64,000 nucleotides of DNA from Streptomyces sp. ATexAB-D23 (GCF_000373645.1 NZ_KB892016.1:62278-126277); one strand, 5' to 3'; shown: positions 32,284 to 41,755, counted from the stretch's first letter. Translations and numbers: made by a program. The notes: generated by a model not told the origin, from the sequence alone.

Positions 32284-34812
32284 ATGTTCCGTACCGCCCT
32301 GCGCAATGTGCTCGCGCACAAGGCCAGGCTGCTGATGACGATCCTCGCCGTGATGCTCGGCGTGGCGTTCGTCTCCGGCACCCTGGTCTTCACCGACACC
32401 CTCGGCAACGCCTTCCGCAACCAGTCGGCGAAGAGCTACGACGACATCGCCGTCGCCGTCACCACCTACGCGGACCAGCGCGACGAGGAGACCCGCGCCA
32501 TCGACGCGGCCACCCTGAAGAAGATCCAGGCCCTGGACGGCGTGGCCACCGCCACCGGCCGGGTCAACGGCTTCGCCGGGGTCGCCGACCCCGACGGCAA
32601 GCTGATCGGCAACGGCTGGTCCAACAGCGGCTCCAACTTCGCCCCCGGCAAGGACGGCAAGGACACCGCGTACACCTTCACCGACGGCTCCGGCCCCACC
32701 GAGGCCGGCAGCATCGCCCTCGACGAGGAAACCGCGAAGAAGGGCGAGTACGAGGTCGGCGACACCGTGCGCGTCGCCACCAACGGACCGGTGAGGGAAT
32801 ACACCCTGTCCGGGGTCTTCACCACCGAGGACGGCGCGGTCAACGCGGGCGGCAGCCTGGTCCTCTTCGACACCCCCGTCGCGCAGAAGCTGTTCCTGCG
32901 CCCCGGCGAGTTCAAGGACGTCTCCGTCGCCGCGAAGCCCGGCACCTCCGACCAGCAGCTGCTCGCCGCGGTGAAGCCGCTGCTGCCCGAGGACGCCGAG
33001 GCCCAGACCGGCAAGGTGCGCGCGGACGAACAGGCCGAGGAGATCGAGCGCAGCCTCAGCGGCATCAACCGGCTGCTCCTGTCCTTCGCGGGCATCGCCC
33101 TCTTCGTCGGCATCTTCCTGATCGCCAACACCTTCACCATGCTGGTCGCCCAGCGCACCAAGGAACTGGCCCTCATGCGGGCCGTCGGTGCCTCGCGCCG
33201 GCAGGTCAAGCGCTCGGTGCTCCTGGAGGCCGCCGTGGTCGGCCTCATCGCCTCCGTCATCGGCTTCGCGCTGGGCCTCGGACTCGCCGTCGGGCTCCGC
33301 TCGGCGATGGGCCTGCTCGGCGGCAAGATCCCGGCCGGTCCGCTGGTGGTCGGCCCGGCCACCATCATCGCCGCCTTCACCGTCGGCGTCCTGATCACCG
33401 TGCTGGCCGCCTGGCTGCCCGCCCGCCGGGCCGCGAAGATCCCCCCGGTCGCCGCGATGAACAGCGCGTACGCCGCGGCCACGGTCAAGTCCCTGGTCCT
33501 GCGCAACACCATCGGCTCCCTCATCACGCTGATCGGCACCGCGGGAATCCTCGGCGGCGCGGCCAAGGCCGGCAGCAACGGGCGGATGCTCATCGCCGGC
33601 GGCGCGTTCCTGGCCCTGATCGGCGTCATCGTCCTCATCCCGCTGCTGTCCCGCCCGGTGATCGCCCTGGTGCGCCCGCTGCTGCTGGGGCTGTTCGGGG
33701 TCTCCGGCAAGCTGGCCGCGCAGAACGCCGTCCGCAACCCCCGGCGCACCGGCGCCACCGCCTCCGCGCTGGCGATCGGCCTGACCCTGGTCACCGGTAT
33801 CTCGGTGCTCGGCGTCACCCTCGGCCGGGCCGTCGACAAGGCGACCACGGACCACGTCAAGGCCGACTACATGATCTCGATGGCGAGCGGCGACGCGCTC
33901 GACGAGTCGGCGCTGACCGCTCTGGAGAAGGCCGACGGCGTCACCGCGGTCTCCCCCCAGCAGTCCGTCTGGCTGGACATCGGCGAGACCTCGCTCTCGA
34001 CGTCCGGCATCACGCCGGGCGACGTGCAGAAGGTGCTGACCGTCGACACCGTCGCGGGCTCGGTGGACTCGCTGGCCGACGGCGAGATCGCCGTCGCCGA
34101 GAAGACCGCGAAGTCGCACGGCTGGAAGACCGGGGACACCGTCTCCGTCACGTACGAGGACAAGAAGAAGGGCGAGCTGAAGATCGTCGCCCTCTACAAG
34201 GACAACGAGTTCCTCTCGCCGGTCCTCATCCCCCGCGCGACCGTCGCCCCGCACGAGGGTCTGCCGGACATCCGCGAGATCTGGGTGAAGACGGACGGCG
34301 GCGCGAGCGCGGCCCACGAACAGGCGCTGGTGGACGCGCTGGGCGACAACCCCGGCATGAGCATCATGGACCGCCAGGACATCCGGGACATGTTCGGCGG
34401 CAGCCTCAACCTCGCGATGAACATCATGTACGGGCTGCTCGCCATGGCGCTGATCATCGCGGTGCTCGGGGTCGTCAACACCCTGGCCATGTCGGTGTTC
34501 GAGCGTCAGCAGGAGATCGGCATGTTGCGGGCGATCGGCCTGGACCGGCGCAAGGTGAAGCGCATGATCCGGCTGGAGGCCGTGGTGATCTCGCTCTTCG
34601 GCGCGGTCGTCGGCATCGGGCTCGGCATGTTCCTCGGCTGGGCGATCGGACAGTCCGTGTCCACGAGCATCCCGGACTACGTGCTGGTCGTGCCGTGGGG
34701 CCGGATCGCGGTGTTCCTGCTGCTGGCCGGAGTGGTGGGGGTGCTGGCCGCCCTGTGGCCGGCCCGCAGCGCCGCCAAGCTGAACATGCTGACGGCCATC
34801 AAGACCGAGTAG
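32284..34812 (+). CDS. FtsX-like ABC transporter permease
   Basis: This 842-residue permease is the two-unit form. A first membrane segment (LLMTILAVMLGVAFVSGTLV, about residues 16-36) precedes a large extracytoplasmic MacB_PCD-like domain. Three helices follow around LLSFAGIALFVGIFLIANTF (about 260-385), then additional helices (about 405-480), a second extracytoplasmic domain, and a final FtsX domain with LLAMALIIAVLGVVNTLAMS (about 715-835). It lies 64 bases after the ATPase gene and ends at a shared terminator. The substrate is unknown. Such pairs export peptides or lipids or act in envelope signalling. Confidence 0.92.
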   Translation: MFRTALRNVLAHKARLLMTILAVMLGVAFVSGTLVFTDTLGNAFRNQSAKSYDDIAVAVTTYADQRDEETRAIDAATLKKIQALDGVATATGRVNGFAGVADPDGKLIGNGWSNSGSNFAPGKDGKDTAYTFTDGSGPTEAGSIALDEETAKKGEYEVGDTVRVATNGPVREYTLSGVFTTEDGAVNAGGSLVLFDTPVAQKLFLRPGEFKDVSVAAKPGTSDQQLLAAVKPLLPEDAEAQTGKVRADEQAEEIERSLSGINRLLLSFAGIALFVGIFLIANTFTMLVAQRTKELALMRAVGASRRQVKRSVLLEAAVVGLIASVIGFALGLGLAVGLRSAMGLLGGKIPAGPLVVGPATIIAAFTVGVLITVLAAWLPARRAAKIPPVAAMNSAYAAATVKSLVLRNTIGSLITLIGTAGILGGAAKAGSNGRMLIAGGAFLALIGVIVLIPLLSRPVIALVRPLLLGLFGVSGKLAAQNAVRNPRRTGATASALAIGLTLVTGISVLGVTLGRAVDKATTDHVKADYMISMASGDALDESALTALEKADGVTAVSPQQSVWLDIGETSLSTSGITPGDVQKVLTVDTVAGSVDSLADGEIAVAEKTAKSHGWKTGDTVSVTYEDKKKGELKIVALYKDNEFLSPVLIPRATVAPHEGLPDIREIWVKTDGGASAAHEQALVDALGDNPGMSIMDRQDIRDMFGGSLNLAMNIMYGLLAMALIIAVLGVVNTLAMSVFERQQEIGMLRAIGLDRRKVKRMIRLEAVVISLFGAVVGIGLGMFLGWAIGQSVSTSIPDYVLVVPWGRIAVFLLLAGVVGVLAALWPARSAAKLNMLTAIKTE

Positions 34813-34826
34813 CCACGCCCGCGTGA

Positions 34827-34869
34827 GGAGGGGGCCGGTGTTCCGCGACCGCGGGCACCGGCCCCCTCC
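34827..34869. terminator. Bidirectional terminator between permease and methyltransferase genes
   Basis: A perfect 14-bp stem, GGAGGGGGCCGGTG with its complement at 34856-34869, lies between the convergent FtsX and Cfa-like genes. Confidence 0.75.
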
Positions 34870-34877
34870 GTCGTACG

Positions 34878-36182
34878 TCAGCCCGTCGCGTCGGCCTGCC
34901 AGGCGCGGGCCCGCAGCGGCATCCGGGAGGAGCCGCCCTCCTGCGGGCGCACCGCCAGGATCTGGTTGACGCCGATCTTGTTGCGTTCGAAGGAGAGCGC
35001 GGAGGCGGCCATGTAGAGCCGCCAGACCCTCGCCCGGCCCGGCGAGACCATCTTCAGCGCGCTCCCCCAGCCCTGCTCCAGGTTGGCGACCCAGCGGCGC
35101 AGGGTCAGCGCGTAGTGCTCGCGCAGCGCCTCGACGTCCCGGGCCTCGAAGCCGGCCTCCTCCAGGATGGCGAGGGTCCGGCCGACCGGGGCCAGTTCAC
35201 CGTCCGGGAAGACGTAGGCGTCGATGAACTCGTCGATCTCGTACGCGGACTCGTCCTTCTCGGGGCGCCGTCCGATCTGGTGGTTGAGGAGGCGCCCGCC
35301 GGGCTTGAGGAGCGCGTAGAGGTCGTCGGCGTACTCGCGGTAGCGCACCGAGCCGACGTGCTCGGCCATGCCGATGGACGAGATCGCGTCGTACGGGCCG
35401 TCGCGGACGTCCCGGTAGTCCTGGACGCGGATCTCGACGCGGTCGGTGAGGCCCTCGTCGGCGATGCGCTTCCTGGCGTAGGCGGCCTGTTCGGTGGAGA
35501 GGGTCACCCCGGTGACACGGGCGCCGTACTCGCGGGCGGCGTGCATGGCCATGGAGCCCCAGCCGCAGCCCACGTCCAGCAGCCGGTCGCCCTCCTTCAG
35601 CGCGAGCTTGCGGCAGACCAGGTCGAGCTTGTCGCGCTGGGCGCTCTCCAGGGTTCCGCCGTCCTCCCAGTAGGCGCAGGAGTAGACCATGGAAGGTCCC
35701 AGAACCAGTTCGTAGAAGTCATTGCCCACGTCGTAGTGGTGGCTGATGGCCGCCCTGTCACGGCGCTTGGTGTGCAGGGCGCCGCTGCGGCGGCGGACCT
35801 CCTCGGGCGGCGGCGCGGGCGGCAGTCCGGGGCCGGCCAGCCGCAGCAGTTCCTTGCCGGCCGCCCGCAGCCTCGGGTCGCGCAGGGCGCGTACGCCGCC
35901 GCCGGCCTCGGCGTCGCGCTCCCAGATCAGACCGGCCATCACGTCCAGCGCCTCGTACAGATCGCCCTCGATGTCGAGGTCACCGGCCACCCAGGCGCGG
36001 GCCAGGCCGAGTTCCCCCGGCTTCCACAGCAGGCGGCGAAGGGCCCGGCGGTTCCTGATGACGAGGACGGGGGCTCCGGGCGGTCCGGATTCGCTGCCGT
36101 CCCAGGCCCGGACGCGGACCGGTAGGGGTTGTCCCAGCAACTCCTGGGCGAGAGCGGTCAGCCGCGATGCGGCGTCTGCCAT
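34878..36182 (-). CDS. Cyclopropane-fatty-acyl-phospholipid synthase-family methyltransferase
   Basis: This SAM-dependent enzyme of about 434 residues is of the CFA-synthase family, which adds a methylene or methyl group to unsaturated acyl chains of membrane phospholipids. An N-terminal lipid-binding-like domain (about residues 1-130) precedes HYDVGNDFYELVLGPSMVYS, the family hallmark, then SAM motif I LLDVGCGWGSMAMHA, GVTLSTEQAAYA, and the active-site region SIGMAEHVG. The ATG at 36182 follows GGAGGTGTG. It is transcribed alone. Whether it forms cyclopropanes or a methylated branch cannot be told. Confidence 0.9.
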   Translation of the reverse strand: MADAASRLTALAQELLGQPLPVRVRAWDGSESGPPGAPVLVIRNRRALRRLLWKPGELGLARAWVAGDLDIEGDLYEALDVMAGLIWERDAEAGGGVRALRDPRLRAAGKELLRLAGPGLPPAPPPEEVRRRSGALHTKRRDRAAISHHYDVGNDFYELVLGPSMVYSCAYWEDGGTLESAQRDKLDLVCRKLALKEGDRLLDVGCGWGSMAMHAAREYGARVTGVTLSTEQAAYARKRIADEGLTDRVEIRVQDYRDVRDGPYDAISSIGMAEHVGSVRYREYADDLYALLKPGGRLLNHQIGRRPEKDESAYEIDEFIDAYVFPDGELAPVGRTLAILEEAGFEARDVEALREHYALTLRRWVANLEQGWGSALKMVSPGRARVWRLYMAASALSFERNKIGVNQILAVRPQEGGSSRMPLRARAWQADATG

Positions 36183-36422
36183 GGCGCACACCTCCGTGAC
36201 GGTGTTTCCCAACGTGCCCAGACATGCCCACACATGTCTCGGACCACGCCCCGGTGCCCTGGGCACCACGGCGTGGCACATCCCCCACAACAGTTTCCGG
36301 CGGCCCGGCCATCCCGCTACCGGGCAAGGGAACGGCAAAATACATGCACGCCACATGCATCCGCCGGGGGTCCGGCCCCCACGCCCCGGTACCCCGCACC
36401 GCCCCGTCGTACCCGGATACGC

Positions 36423-36464
36423 CGAAGGGGCCGTCCGCACCACGGATGGCGGACGGCCCCTTCG
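36423..36464 (-). terminator. Terminator of ndh
   Basis: A perfect 16-bp stem, CGAAGGGGCCGTCCGC with its complement at 36449-36464 around a 10-base loop, lies just after the ndh stop. The rest of 36183-36422 shows no gene. Confidence 0.8.
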
Positions 36465-36499
36465 GGCGTCGTACTGCGGCCGCTACGGCCCTGTGCGGG

Positions 36500-37885
36500 C
36501 TAGGAGGCCTTGGCCTTCTCGCCCACCGGCTTGGCGGCGGCCGGCGCGGGGGCCGGCTTGGCGGCCTCGTAGAACTCCTCGCGCGGAGTCTCCATGGCGC
36601 CGAGCGAGACGACCTCGCGCTTGAGGAACATCGCCAGCGTCCAGTCGGCGAAGATCCGGATCTTGCGGTTCCAGGTCGGCATCGCCAGACCGTGGTAGCC
36701 ACGGTGCATGTACCAGGCGAGGCGGCCCTTGAGCTTGATCTTCATCTTGCCCATGACGATCATCGCCACGCCCTTGTGCAGGCCGAGGCCGGCGACCGCG
36801 CCCTTGTTGGCATGGCTGTAGTCGCCCTGCGGGAAGCCGCGCATCCCGGAGATGACGTTGTCACCGAGGACCTTGGCCTGACGCAGCGCGTGCTGGGCGT
36901 TCGGCGGGCACCAGGCGTTCGGGTTGCCGGCCTTGCGGCCGACCATGTCCGGGACCTGGGCGTTGTCGCCCGCGGCCCAGATGTAGTCGGTGCCCCGCAC
37001 CTGGAGCTTCTCGGTGGTGTCCACGTGACCGCGGGGGCCGAGCGGCAGGCCGAAGCGGGCCAGCGCCGGGTTCGGCTTCACACCGGCCGTCCACACGATG
37101 GTGTTGGAGTCGACCTCCAGGCCGTTCTTCAGCACCACGTGACCGTCGACGCAGGAGTCCATGGAGGTCGAGAGGAAGACCTCGACACCGCGGGACTCCA
37201 GGTGCTCCCGGCCCCAGGTGCCCAGCTTCGGGCCGACCTCGGGAAGGATCTTGTCGGCGGCGTCGACGAGGATGAAGCGCATGTCCTCGCGCTTCACGTT
37301 CGTGTAGTACTTCGCCGCGTCGCGGGCCATGTCCTCGACCTCGCCGATGGTCTCCGCACCGGCGAACCCGCCGCCCACGAAGACGAAGGTGAGGGCCCGG
37401 CGGCGGACGTCCTCGTCGGTCGTCGAGTCGGCCTTGTCCAGCTGTTCGAGGACGTGGTTGCGCAGGCCGATGGCCTCCTCGATGCCCTTCATGCCGATGC
37501 CCTGCTCGGCGAGGCCGGGGATCGGGAAGGTACGGGAGACCGCGCCGAGCGCGATGACCAGGTAGTCGAAGGGCAGCTCGTAGGCCTCGCCGACGAGCGG
37601 CGCGACCGTGGCGACCTTGCGGTCCTGGTCAATGGTGGTGACACGGCCGGTGAGAACCTCGGCCTTGGGCAGCACGCGTCGCAGCGGGACGACGACATGC
37701 CGAGGCGAGATGCTGCCGGCAGCAGCTTCGGGGAGGAAGGGCTGGTAGGTCATGTACGACCGGGGGTCGACGACCGTGACGGTCGCCTCGCCGTAGCGCA
37801 TCTTCTTGAGGATGCGCCGAGCTGCGTACAGGCCTACGTACCCACCGCCTACTACGAGGATCCTGGGACGCTCCGTGGTGCTCAT
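36500..37885 (-). CDS. ndh: Type II NADH dehydrogenase (Ndh)
   Basis: This 461-residue FAD-dependent NADH:quinone oxidoreductase is non-proton-pumping and attached peripherally to the membrane. The FAD-binding motif RILVVGGGYVGLYAARRIL starts at about residue 8. The NAD-binding motif FVFVGGGFAGAETIGEVED is near 165, and TDYIWAAGDNAQVP near 310 is the second FAD motif. An Ala/Pro/Lys-rich tail follows. The ATG at 37885 is the only reasonable start. Upstream, 37886-38309 holds a Rex-like operator and a second GTGAAC palindrome, consistent with NADH/NAD-responsive control. Confidence 0.92.
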   Translation of the reverse strand: MSTTERPRILVVGGGYVGLYAARRILKKMRYGEATVTVVDPRSYMTYQPFLPEAAAGSISPRHVVVPLRRVLPKAEVLTGRVTTIDQDRKVATVAPLVGEAYELPFDYLVIALGAVSRTFPIPGLAEQGIGMKGIEEAIGLRNHVLEQLDKADSTTDEDVRRRALTFVFVGGGFAGAETIGEVEDMARDAAKYYTNVKREDMRFILVDAADKILPEVGPKLGTWGREHLESRGVEVFLSTSMDSCVDGHVVLKNGLEVDSNTIVWTAGVKPNPALARFGLPLGPRGHVDTTEKLQVRGTDYIWAAGDNAQVPDMVGRKAGNPNAWCPPNAQHALRQAKVLGDNVISGMRGFPQGDYSHANKGAVAGLGLHKGVAMIVMGKMKIKLKGRLAWYMHRGYHGLAMPTWNRKIRIFADWTLAMFLKREVVSLGAMETPREEFYEAAKPAPAPAAAKPVGEKAKAS

Positions 37886-38014
37886 GCCATCGAGTATCCA
37901 CCCCGTTCGGGGGGCATGCTCGTGAGCCCCTTCACAAGGTTCTTGCCACCCTCTGCTATAGTTCGCCGCCCACGTGACCCAGGTCATGGCCACGGCCGGG
38001 AACCCGGCGCCTGC

Positions 38015-38031
38015 GGTGAACGTTGTTCACC
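38015..38031. promoter_or_regulatory. GGTGAAC-GTT-GTTCACC palindrome upstream of ndh
   Basis: This perfect 17-bp palindrome lies about 130 bases before ndh. Its arms resemble Rex half sites but the centre is three bases rather than two, so Rex binding is uncertain. Confidence 0.45.
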
Positions 38032-38192
38032 AGCTGTGAGCTGGCCCTTGAGCCCCGTACCCGGAGACGCACCGCTCCCGGTCCACACGGCCGTAACCCG
38101 CCCGGAACGCTCCCCCACGGGCCCCGAGTGACCCCGCTCACCCTCACCGTCACCCGTCCGCAGCAGAACTCCGGCCCAGGGCGGCCAATCTC

Positions 38193-38210
38193 TTGTGAAG
38201 AAGTTCACGA
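38193..38210. promoter_or_regulatory. Rex operator-like site
   Basis: TTGTGAA-GAAG-TTCACGA matches the Rex consensus TTGTGAA-N4-TTCACAA at 13 of 14 defined positions. It lies about 308 bases upstream of ndh and outside the ppx terminator, so it belongs to the ndh control region. Confidence 0.65.
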
Positions 38211-38250
38211 ACTTCGTCGCGAGGCGGCCCGAAAGGGGCCTCACCAGGCA

Positions 38251-38282
38251 CATCCCGCCCACTCAAAGGGGCGGGCGGGATG
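38251..38282 (-). terminator. Terminator of ppx
   Basis: The stem CATCCCGCCC (38251-38260) pairs with GGGCGGGATG (38273-38282), 28 bases beyond the ppx stop. Confidence 0.65.
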
Positions 38283-38309
38283 ACGTATGAGCGCTTCTCG
38301 GGCCGCCGC

Positions 38310-39251
38310 TCAGGCCAGCGACCAGGCGATTCCGTCGAGGATGTCGTGCTCGCTGACGACGACCTCGCGCGCCCCGGTCCGCTCCATCACGGCCTGGAGG
38401 ATCAGCGCCCCGGACGCGATCACATCGACCCGGCCCGGATGCATCGCGCCGATCGCGGCGCGCTCCGCGTGGGTCGAGGCCAGCAGCCGCGCGGTGATCT
38501 CCCGGACCTGCTCCAGGGAGACCCGGGAGTGGTGGATCGCCTCGGAGTCGTACTCCTTGAGGTCCAGCGCGATGGCGGCCACCGTGGTGACCGTCCCGGC
38601 GAGGCCGACGAGCGTGGCCGCCGAGGTGATCGGGACGCTCTCCCCGGCCAGGTCCAGGGCCGCCGCGACGTCCGCGCGGATCGCCTCGGCGCCCTCGGCC
38701 GATGGCGGGTCGGCGACGACGCCGTCCCGCACGAGGTGGCGCTCGGTCATCCGGACACAGCCGATGTCCACGGACCGGGCGGCCCGAACCCGGTCGTCGC
38801 CCACGACGAACTCGGTGGAGCCGCCGCCGATGTCCACCACCAGGTACGGCTTCGCCAGGTCGTCGCGGCCCGTCAGCTCCTTGGTCGCCCCGTCGAACGA
38901 GAACGCCGCCTCCTGGTCACCGGTGATCACCTCTGGCTCCACGCCCAGGATGTCCAGCACCCCGCGCACGAAGTCGTCCCGGTTCTCCGCGTCCCGGGAG
39001 GCGGAGGTGGCGACGAAGCGGACCTTCTCGGCGCCGTGCTCCTCGATCACCGCCGCGTACCGACGGCAGGCCGCGAACGTACGCTCCAGCGCCTCGGGGG
39101 CGAGCCGCCCGGTCCGGTCGACGCCCTGCCCCAGCCGCACGATCTCCATCCGCCGGGCGAACTCGACGAGCTCCCCCGTGGCCGGGTCGGCGTCCGCGAC
39201 CAGCAGACGGATCGAGTTCGTACCGCAGTCGATGGCGGCCACACGCGTCAT
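38310..39251 (-). CDS. Ppx/GppA-family exopolyphosphatase
   Basis: This 313-residue phosphatase of the actin-like ASKHA fold hydrolyses polyphosphate or the gamma phosphate of pppGpp. Key nucleotide-fold motifs are RVAAIDCGTNSIRLLVAD at the N-terminus, YLVVDIGGGSTEFVVG near residue 140, and the later LVGLAGTVTTVAAIAL near 220. It is the short, two-domain form common in actinobacteria, without an HD domain. It begins ten bases after the DUF501 gene, so the divIC-DUF501-ppx order is likely one transcript, a conserved actinobacterial arrangement. Confidence 0.92.
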   Translation of the reverse strand: MTRVAAIDCGTNSIRLLVADADPATGELVEFARRMEIVRLGQGVDRTGRLAPEALERTFAACRRYAAVIEEHGAEKVRFVATSASRDAENRDDFVRGVLDILGVEPEVITGDQEAAFSFDGATKELTGRDDLAKPYLVVDIGGGSTEFVVGDDRVRAARSVDIGCVRMTERHLVRDGVVADPPSAEGAEAIRADVAAALDLAGESVPITSAATLVGLAGTVTTVAAIALDLKEYDSEAIHHSRVSLEQVREITARLLASTHAERAAIGAMHPGRVDVIASGALILQAVMERTGAREVVVSEHDILDGIAWSLA

Positions 39252-39261
39252 GTCTTCGCCC

Positions 39262-39801
39262 TCAGCCCTCGTCCGTGCCCTGCTCGCCGCACGGCGACAC
39301 GCACGGCCCCTTGCGCCACCACTCCGGAAGCATCGCGATCGCCTCGTCCCCCAGCGGGTTCACACCCGGACCCGCGGCCAGCGAGTGCCCGACGAGCACG
39401 TGCAGGCACTTCACCCGGTCCGGCATGCCGCCCGCGCTCGGGAAGCCCTCCAGCACCTCGATGGCGTCGCGCCGCGCGAGGTAGTCCTCGTGCGCGGCCC
39501 GGTAGGCCGCCGCCAGCTCGGGGTCCTGACCGAGGCGCTCGGTCATCTCCTTCATGACCCCGTTCGCCTCCAGCGTGCCGATCGCGGACGCCGCGCGCGG
39601 GCACGTCAGGTAGTACGTCGTCGGGAACGGCGTGCCGTCCTCCAGCCGGGGCTGCGTCTCGACCACGTCCGGATTGCCGCACGGACAGCGGTGCGCGATG
39701 GCCCGCAGCCCGCGCGGCGGGCGCCCCAGCTGCTGCTGGAAGGCGGCGATGTCCGCCTCGGTGGGGACGGTGGGCTCGGTCTGGGGAGGGGGCGTTTCCA
39801 T
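39262..39801 (-). CDS. DUF501 protein
   Basis: This 179-residue cytosolic protein of conserved actinobacterial family DUF501 has unknown function. Residues of about 20-130 carry the family core (QQQLGRPPRGLRAIAHRCPC, then TTYYLTCPRAASAIGTLEAN). Its cysteines in RCPCG, LTCP, VKCLH and PCVSPCGEQ could bind metal. GMPDRVKCLHVLVGHSLAAG near residue 125 is typical. It lies between divIC and ppx, and this neighbourhood is conserved. The ATG was chosen because the upstream region is non-coding. Confidence 0.87.
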   Translation of the reverse strand: METPPPQTEPTVPTEADIAAFQQQLGRPPRGLRAIAHRCPCGNPDVVETQPRLEDGTPFPTTYYLTCPRAASAIGTLEANGVMKEMTERLGQDPELAAAYRAAHEDYLARRDAIEVLEGFPSAGGMPDRVKCLHVLVGHSLAAGPGVNPLGDEAIAMLPEWWRKGPCVSPCGEQGTDEG

Positions 39802-39871
39802 GCCTGCCTAGCGTTCTGATCGGACTGCTCGAACCGCGGGTTCTGCAGAGGTACGGGGGTGGGGACGGCCG

Positions 39872-40342
39872 TCAGCCGCGGTCGGCGCTGTCGACGCCGT
39901 CCCAGAGGTTGGAGTGCCACGGCCCGCCGGACTCGTCCGGCTGCCCGTTGCGCTCCTTGACCGCGTCGGGGTCGACCACGGTGTAGCCGGTCTCCCCGGG
40001 AAGAAGGTAGTGCAGGTGCTCACGGGCCAGCCGCTTGATGTACGCGTCGTCCTGGAGCCGCGCCTTCTCGTCACGCAGCTCCTCGGTACGCGTCTCGGCC
40101 TCCCGCGCCAGCCGCCGCTGGTCGGCGATCTCGTCGCGCTGCGACACGTACTGGCGCATCGGATACGCGAGGGCGACGATCAGCGAGCAGACGATCAGGG
40201 CCAGGAAGGCGGCCCGGCCGGTGAGCCGGGAGCGGCGGGCCTGCCGGCGGTTCTGCGACCGGTAGACGCGGGCGGCGGTCTGCTCCCCGAGCAGCCGCAG
40301 CCGGGTCGCGGTGGAGAACCGGTCCCGGTCCTTCGCGGCCAT
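39872..40342 (-). CDS. Septum formation initiator (DivIC/FtsB) protein
   Basis: This 156-residue bitopic division protein has a basic cytoplasmic N-terminus of about 40 residues, one membrane span (AFLALIVCSLIVALAYP) and an extracytoplasmic coiled coil (QRDEIADQRRLAREAETRTEELRDEK, quoted in part). The conserved AREHLHYLLPGETGY segment follows. It would join FtsL and FtsQ in the divisome. It lies 133 bases after eno, with an imperfect hairpin between, and upstream of DUF501. The length is larger than E. coli FtsB, as usual in actinobacteria. Confidence 0.88.
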   Translation of the reverse strand: MAAKDRDRFSTATRLRLLGEQTAARVYRSQNRRQARRSRLTGRAAFLALIVCSLIVALAYPMRQYVSQRDEIADQRRLAREAETRTEELRDEKARLQDDAYIKRLAREHLHYLLPGETGYTVVDPDAVKERNGQPDESGGPWHSNLWDGVDSADRG

Positions 40343-40429
40343 GTCTCCGCCTCCCCATTACGCACGTCCGTCCCCGCACACGGTACGGGACCGAGTGCGG
40401 GGACGGACGGAGGCCGGGGCACTTGACCC

Positions 40430-40470
40430 CGCCGGGCCGCCGGCACCCTCGGGCGCGGCGGCCGGGCGGA
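40430..40470 (-). terminator. Imperfect hairpin after eno
   Basis: CCGCCGGGCCGCCGG at 40430-40444 pairs, with one mismatch, with 40455-40470. It lies immediately beyond the enolase stop. Confidence 0.5.
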
Positions 40471-40474
40471 GGTG

Positions 40475-41755
40475 TCAGCCCTTGAAGCGCGGGAACGCCG
40501 AGCGGCCCGCGTACACCGCGGCGTCGTCGAGGATCTCCTCGATGCGCAGCAGCTGGTTGTACTTGGCGACGCGGTCCGAACGGGCCGGGGCGCCGGTCTT
40601 GATCTGGCCGCAGTTCACGGCGACCGCGAGGTCGGCGATGGTGACGTCCTCGGTCTCGCCGGAGCGGTGGGACATCATGCACTTGAAGCCGTTGCGCTGG
40701 GCCAGCTCGACGGCGTCCAGGGTCTCGGTCAGCGAACCGATCTGGTTGACCTTGACGAGCAGGGCGTTGGCGGAGCCCTCCTCGATGCCGCGGGCCAGGC
40801 GCTCCGGGTTGGTGACGAAGAGGTCGTCGCCGACGATCTGCACCTTGGCGCCGAGCTTGTCGGTGATGACCTTCCAGCCGGCCCAGTCGTCCTCGTACAG
40901 CGGGTCCTCGATGGAGACCAGCGGGTACGCGGAGACGAGCTCCTCGTAGTACTCGGTCATCTCGGCGGCCGAGCGGGACTTGCCCTCGAACTCGTACTTG
41001 CCGTCCTTGTAGAACTCCGAGGCGGCGACGTCGAGCGCGAGCGCGATGTCCTTGCCCGGGGTGTAACCGGCCTCCTTGACGGCCTCGACGATGAGGTCGA
41101 GGGCGGCGCGGTTGGACTCCAGGTTCGGCGCGAAGCCGCCCTCGTCGCCGAGGCCGGTGGACAGGCCCTTGGTCTTCAGGACCTTCTTCAGCGTGTGGTA
41201 GACCTCGGCGCCCCAGCGCAGGGCCTCGGAGAAGGACTCGGCGCCGATCGGCGCGATCATGAACTCCTGGATGTCCACGTTGGAGTCGGCGTGCGACCCG
41301 CCGTTGAGGATGTTCATCATCGGAACGGGCAGCAGGTGCGCGTTCGGGCCACCGAGGTAGCGGAACAGCGGCAGGTCGGAGGCCTCGGAGGCGGCGTGCG
41401 CGACGGCGAGGGAGACGCCGAGGATGGCGTTGGCGCCGAGCGAGCCCTTGTTCTCCGTGGCGTCCAGGTCGAACATCGCCTGGTCGATGAGGCGCTGCTC
41501 GGTGGCGTCGTAGCCGACGAGCTCCGGGCCGATCTGCTCGATCACGGCGAGGACGGCCTTCTCGACGCCCTTGCCCTGGTAGCGGTTGGGGTCGCCGTCG
41601 CGAAGCTCAATGGCCTCGAACGCACCGGTGGAGGCGCCGGACGGAACAGCAGCACGACCCGTGCTGCCGTCGTCGAGGCCAACCTCGACCTCGACCGTGG
41701 GGTTGCCCCGGGAGTCGAGGATTTCCCGGGCTACGACGACGTCGATGGACGGCAC
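40475..41755 (-). CDS. eno: Enolase
   Basis: Enolase interconverts 2-phosphoglycerate and phosphoenolpyruvate in glycolysis. The 426 residues have the N-terminal ARE.LDSRGNPTVEVEV pattern, SGASTGAFEAIELRDGD, the KGSLGANAILGVSLAVA strand near residue 105, LPVPMMNILNGGSHADSN near 145, and the signature LLVKVNQIGSLTETLDAV near 335, followed by SHRSGETEDVTIADLA. Catalytic Glu and Lys are in place. The GTG start at 41755 follows AAGGAGAT. The length and high conservation leave no doubt. Confidence 0.98.
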   Translation of the reverse strand: MPSIDVVVAREILDSRGNPTVEVEVGLDDGSTGRAAVPSGASTGAFEAIELRDGDPNRYQGKGVEKAVLAVIEQIGPELVGYDATEQRLIDQAMFDLDATENKGSLGANAILGVSLAVAHAASEASDLPLFRYLGGPNAHLLPVPMMNILNGGSHADSNVDIQEFMIAPIGAESFSEALRWGAEVYHTLKKVLKTKGLSTGLGDEGGFAPNLESNRAALDLIVEAVKEAGYTPGKDIALALDVAASEFYKDGKYEFEGKSRSAAEMTEYYEELVSAYPLVSIEDPLYEDDWAGWKVITDKLGAKVQIVGDDLFVTNPERLARGIEEGSANALLVKVNQIGSLTETLDAVELAQRNGFKCMMSHRSGETEDVTIADLAVAVNCGQIKTGAPARSDRVAKYNQLLRIEEILDDAAVYAGRSAFPRFKG

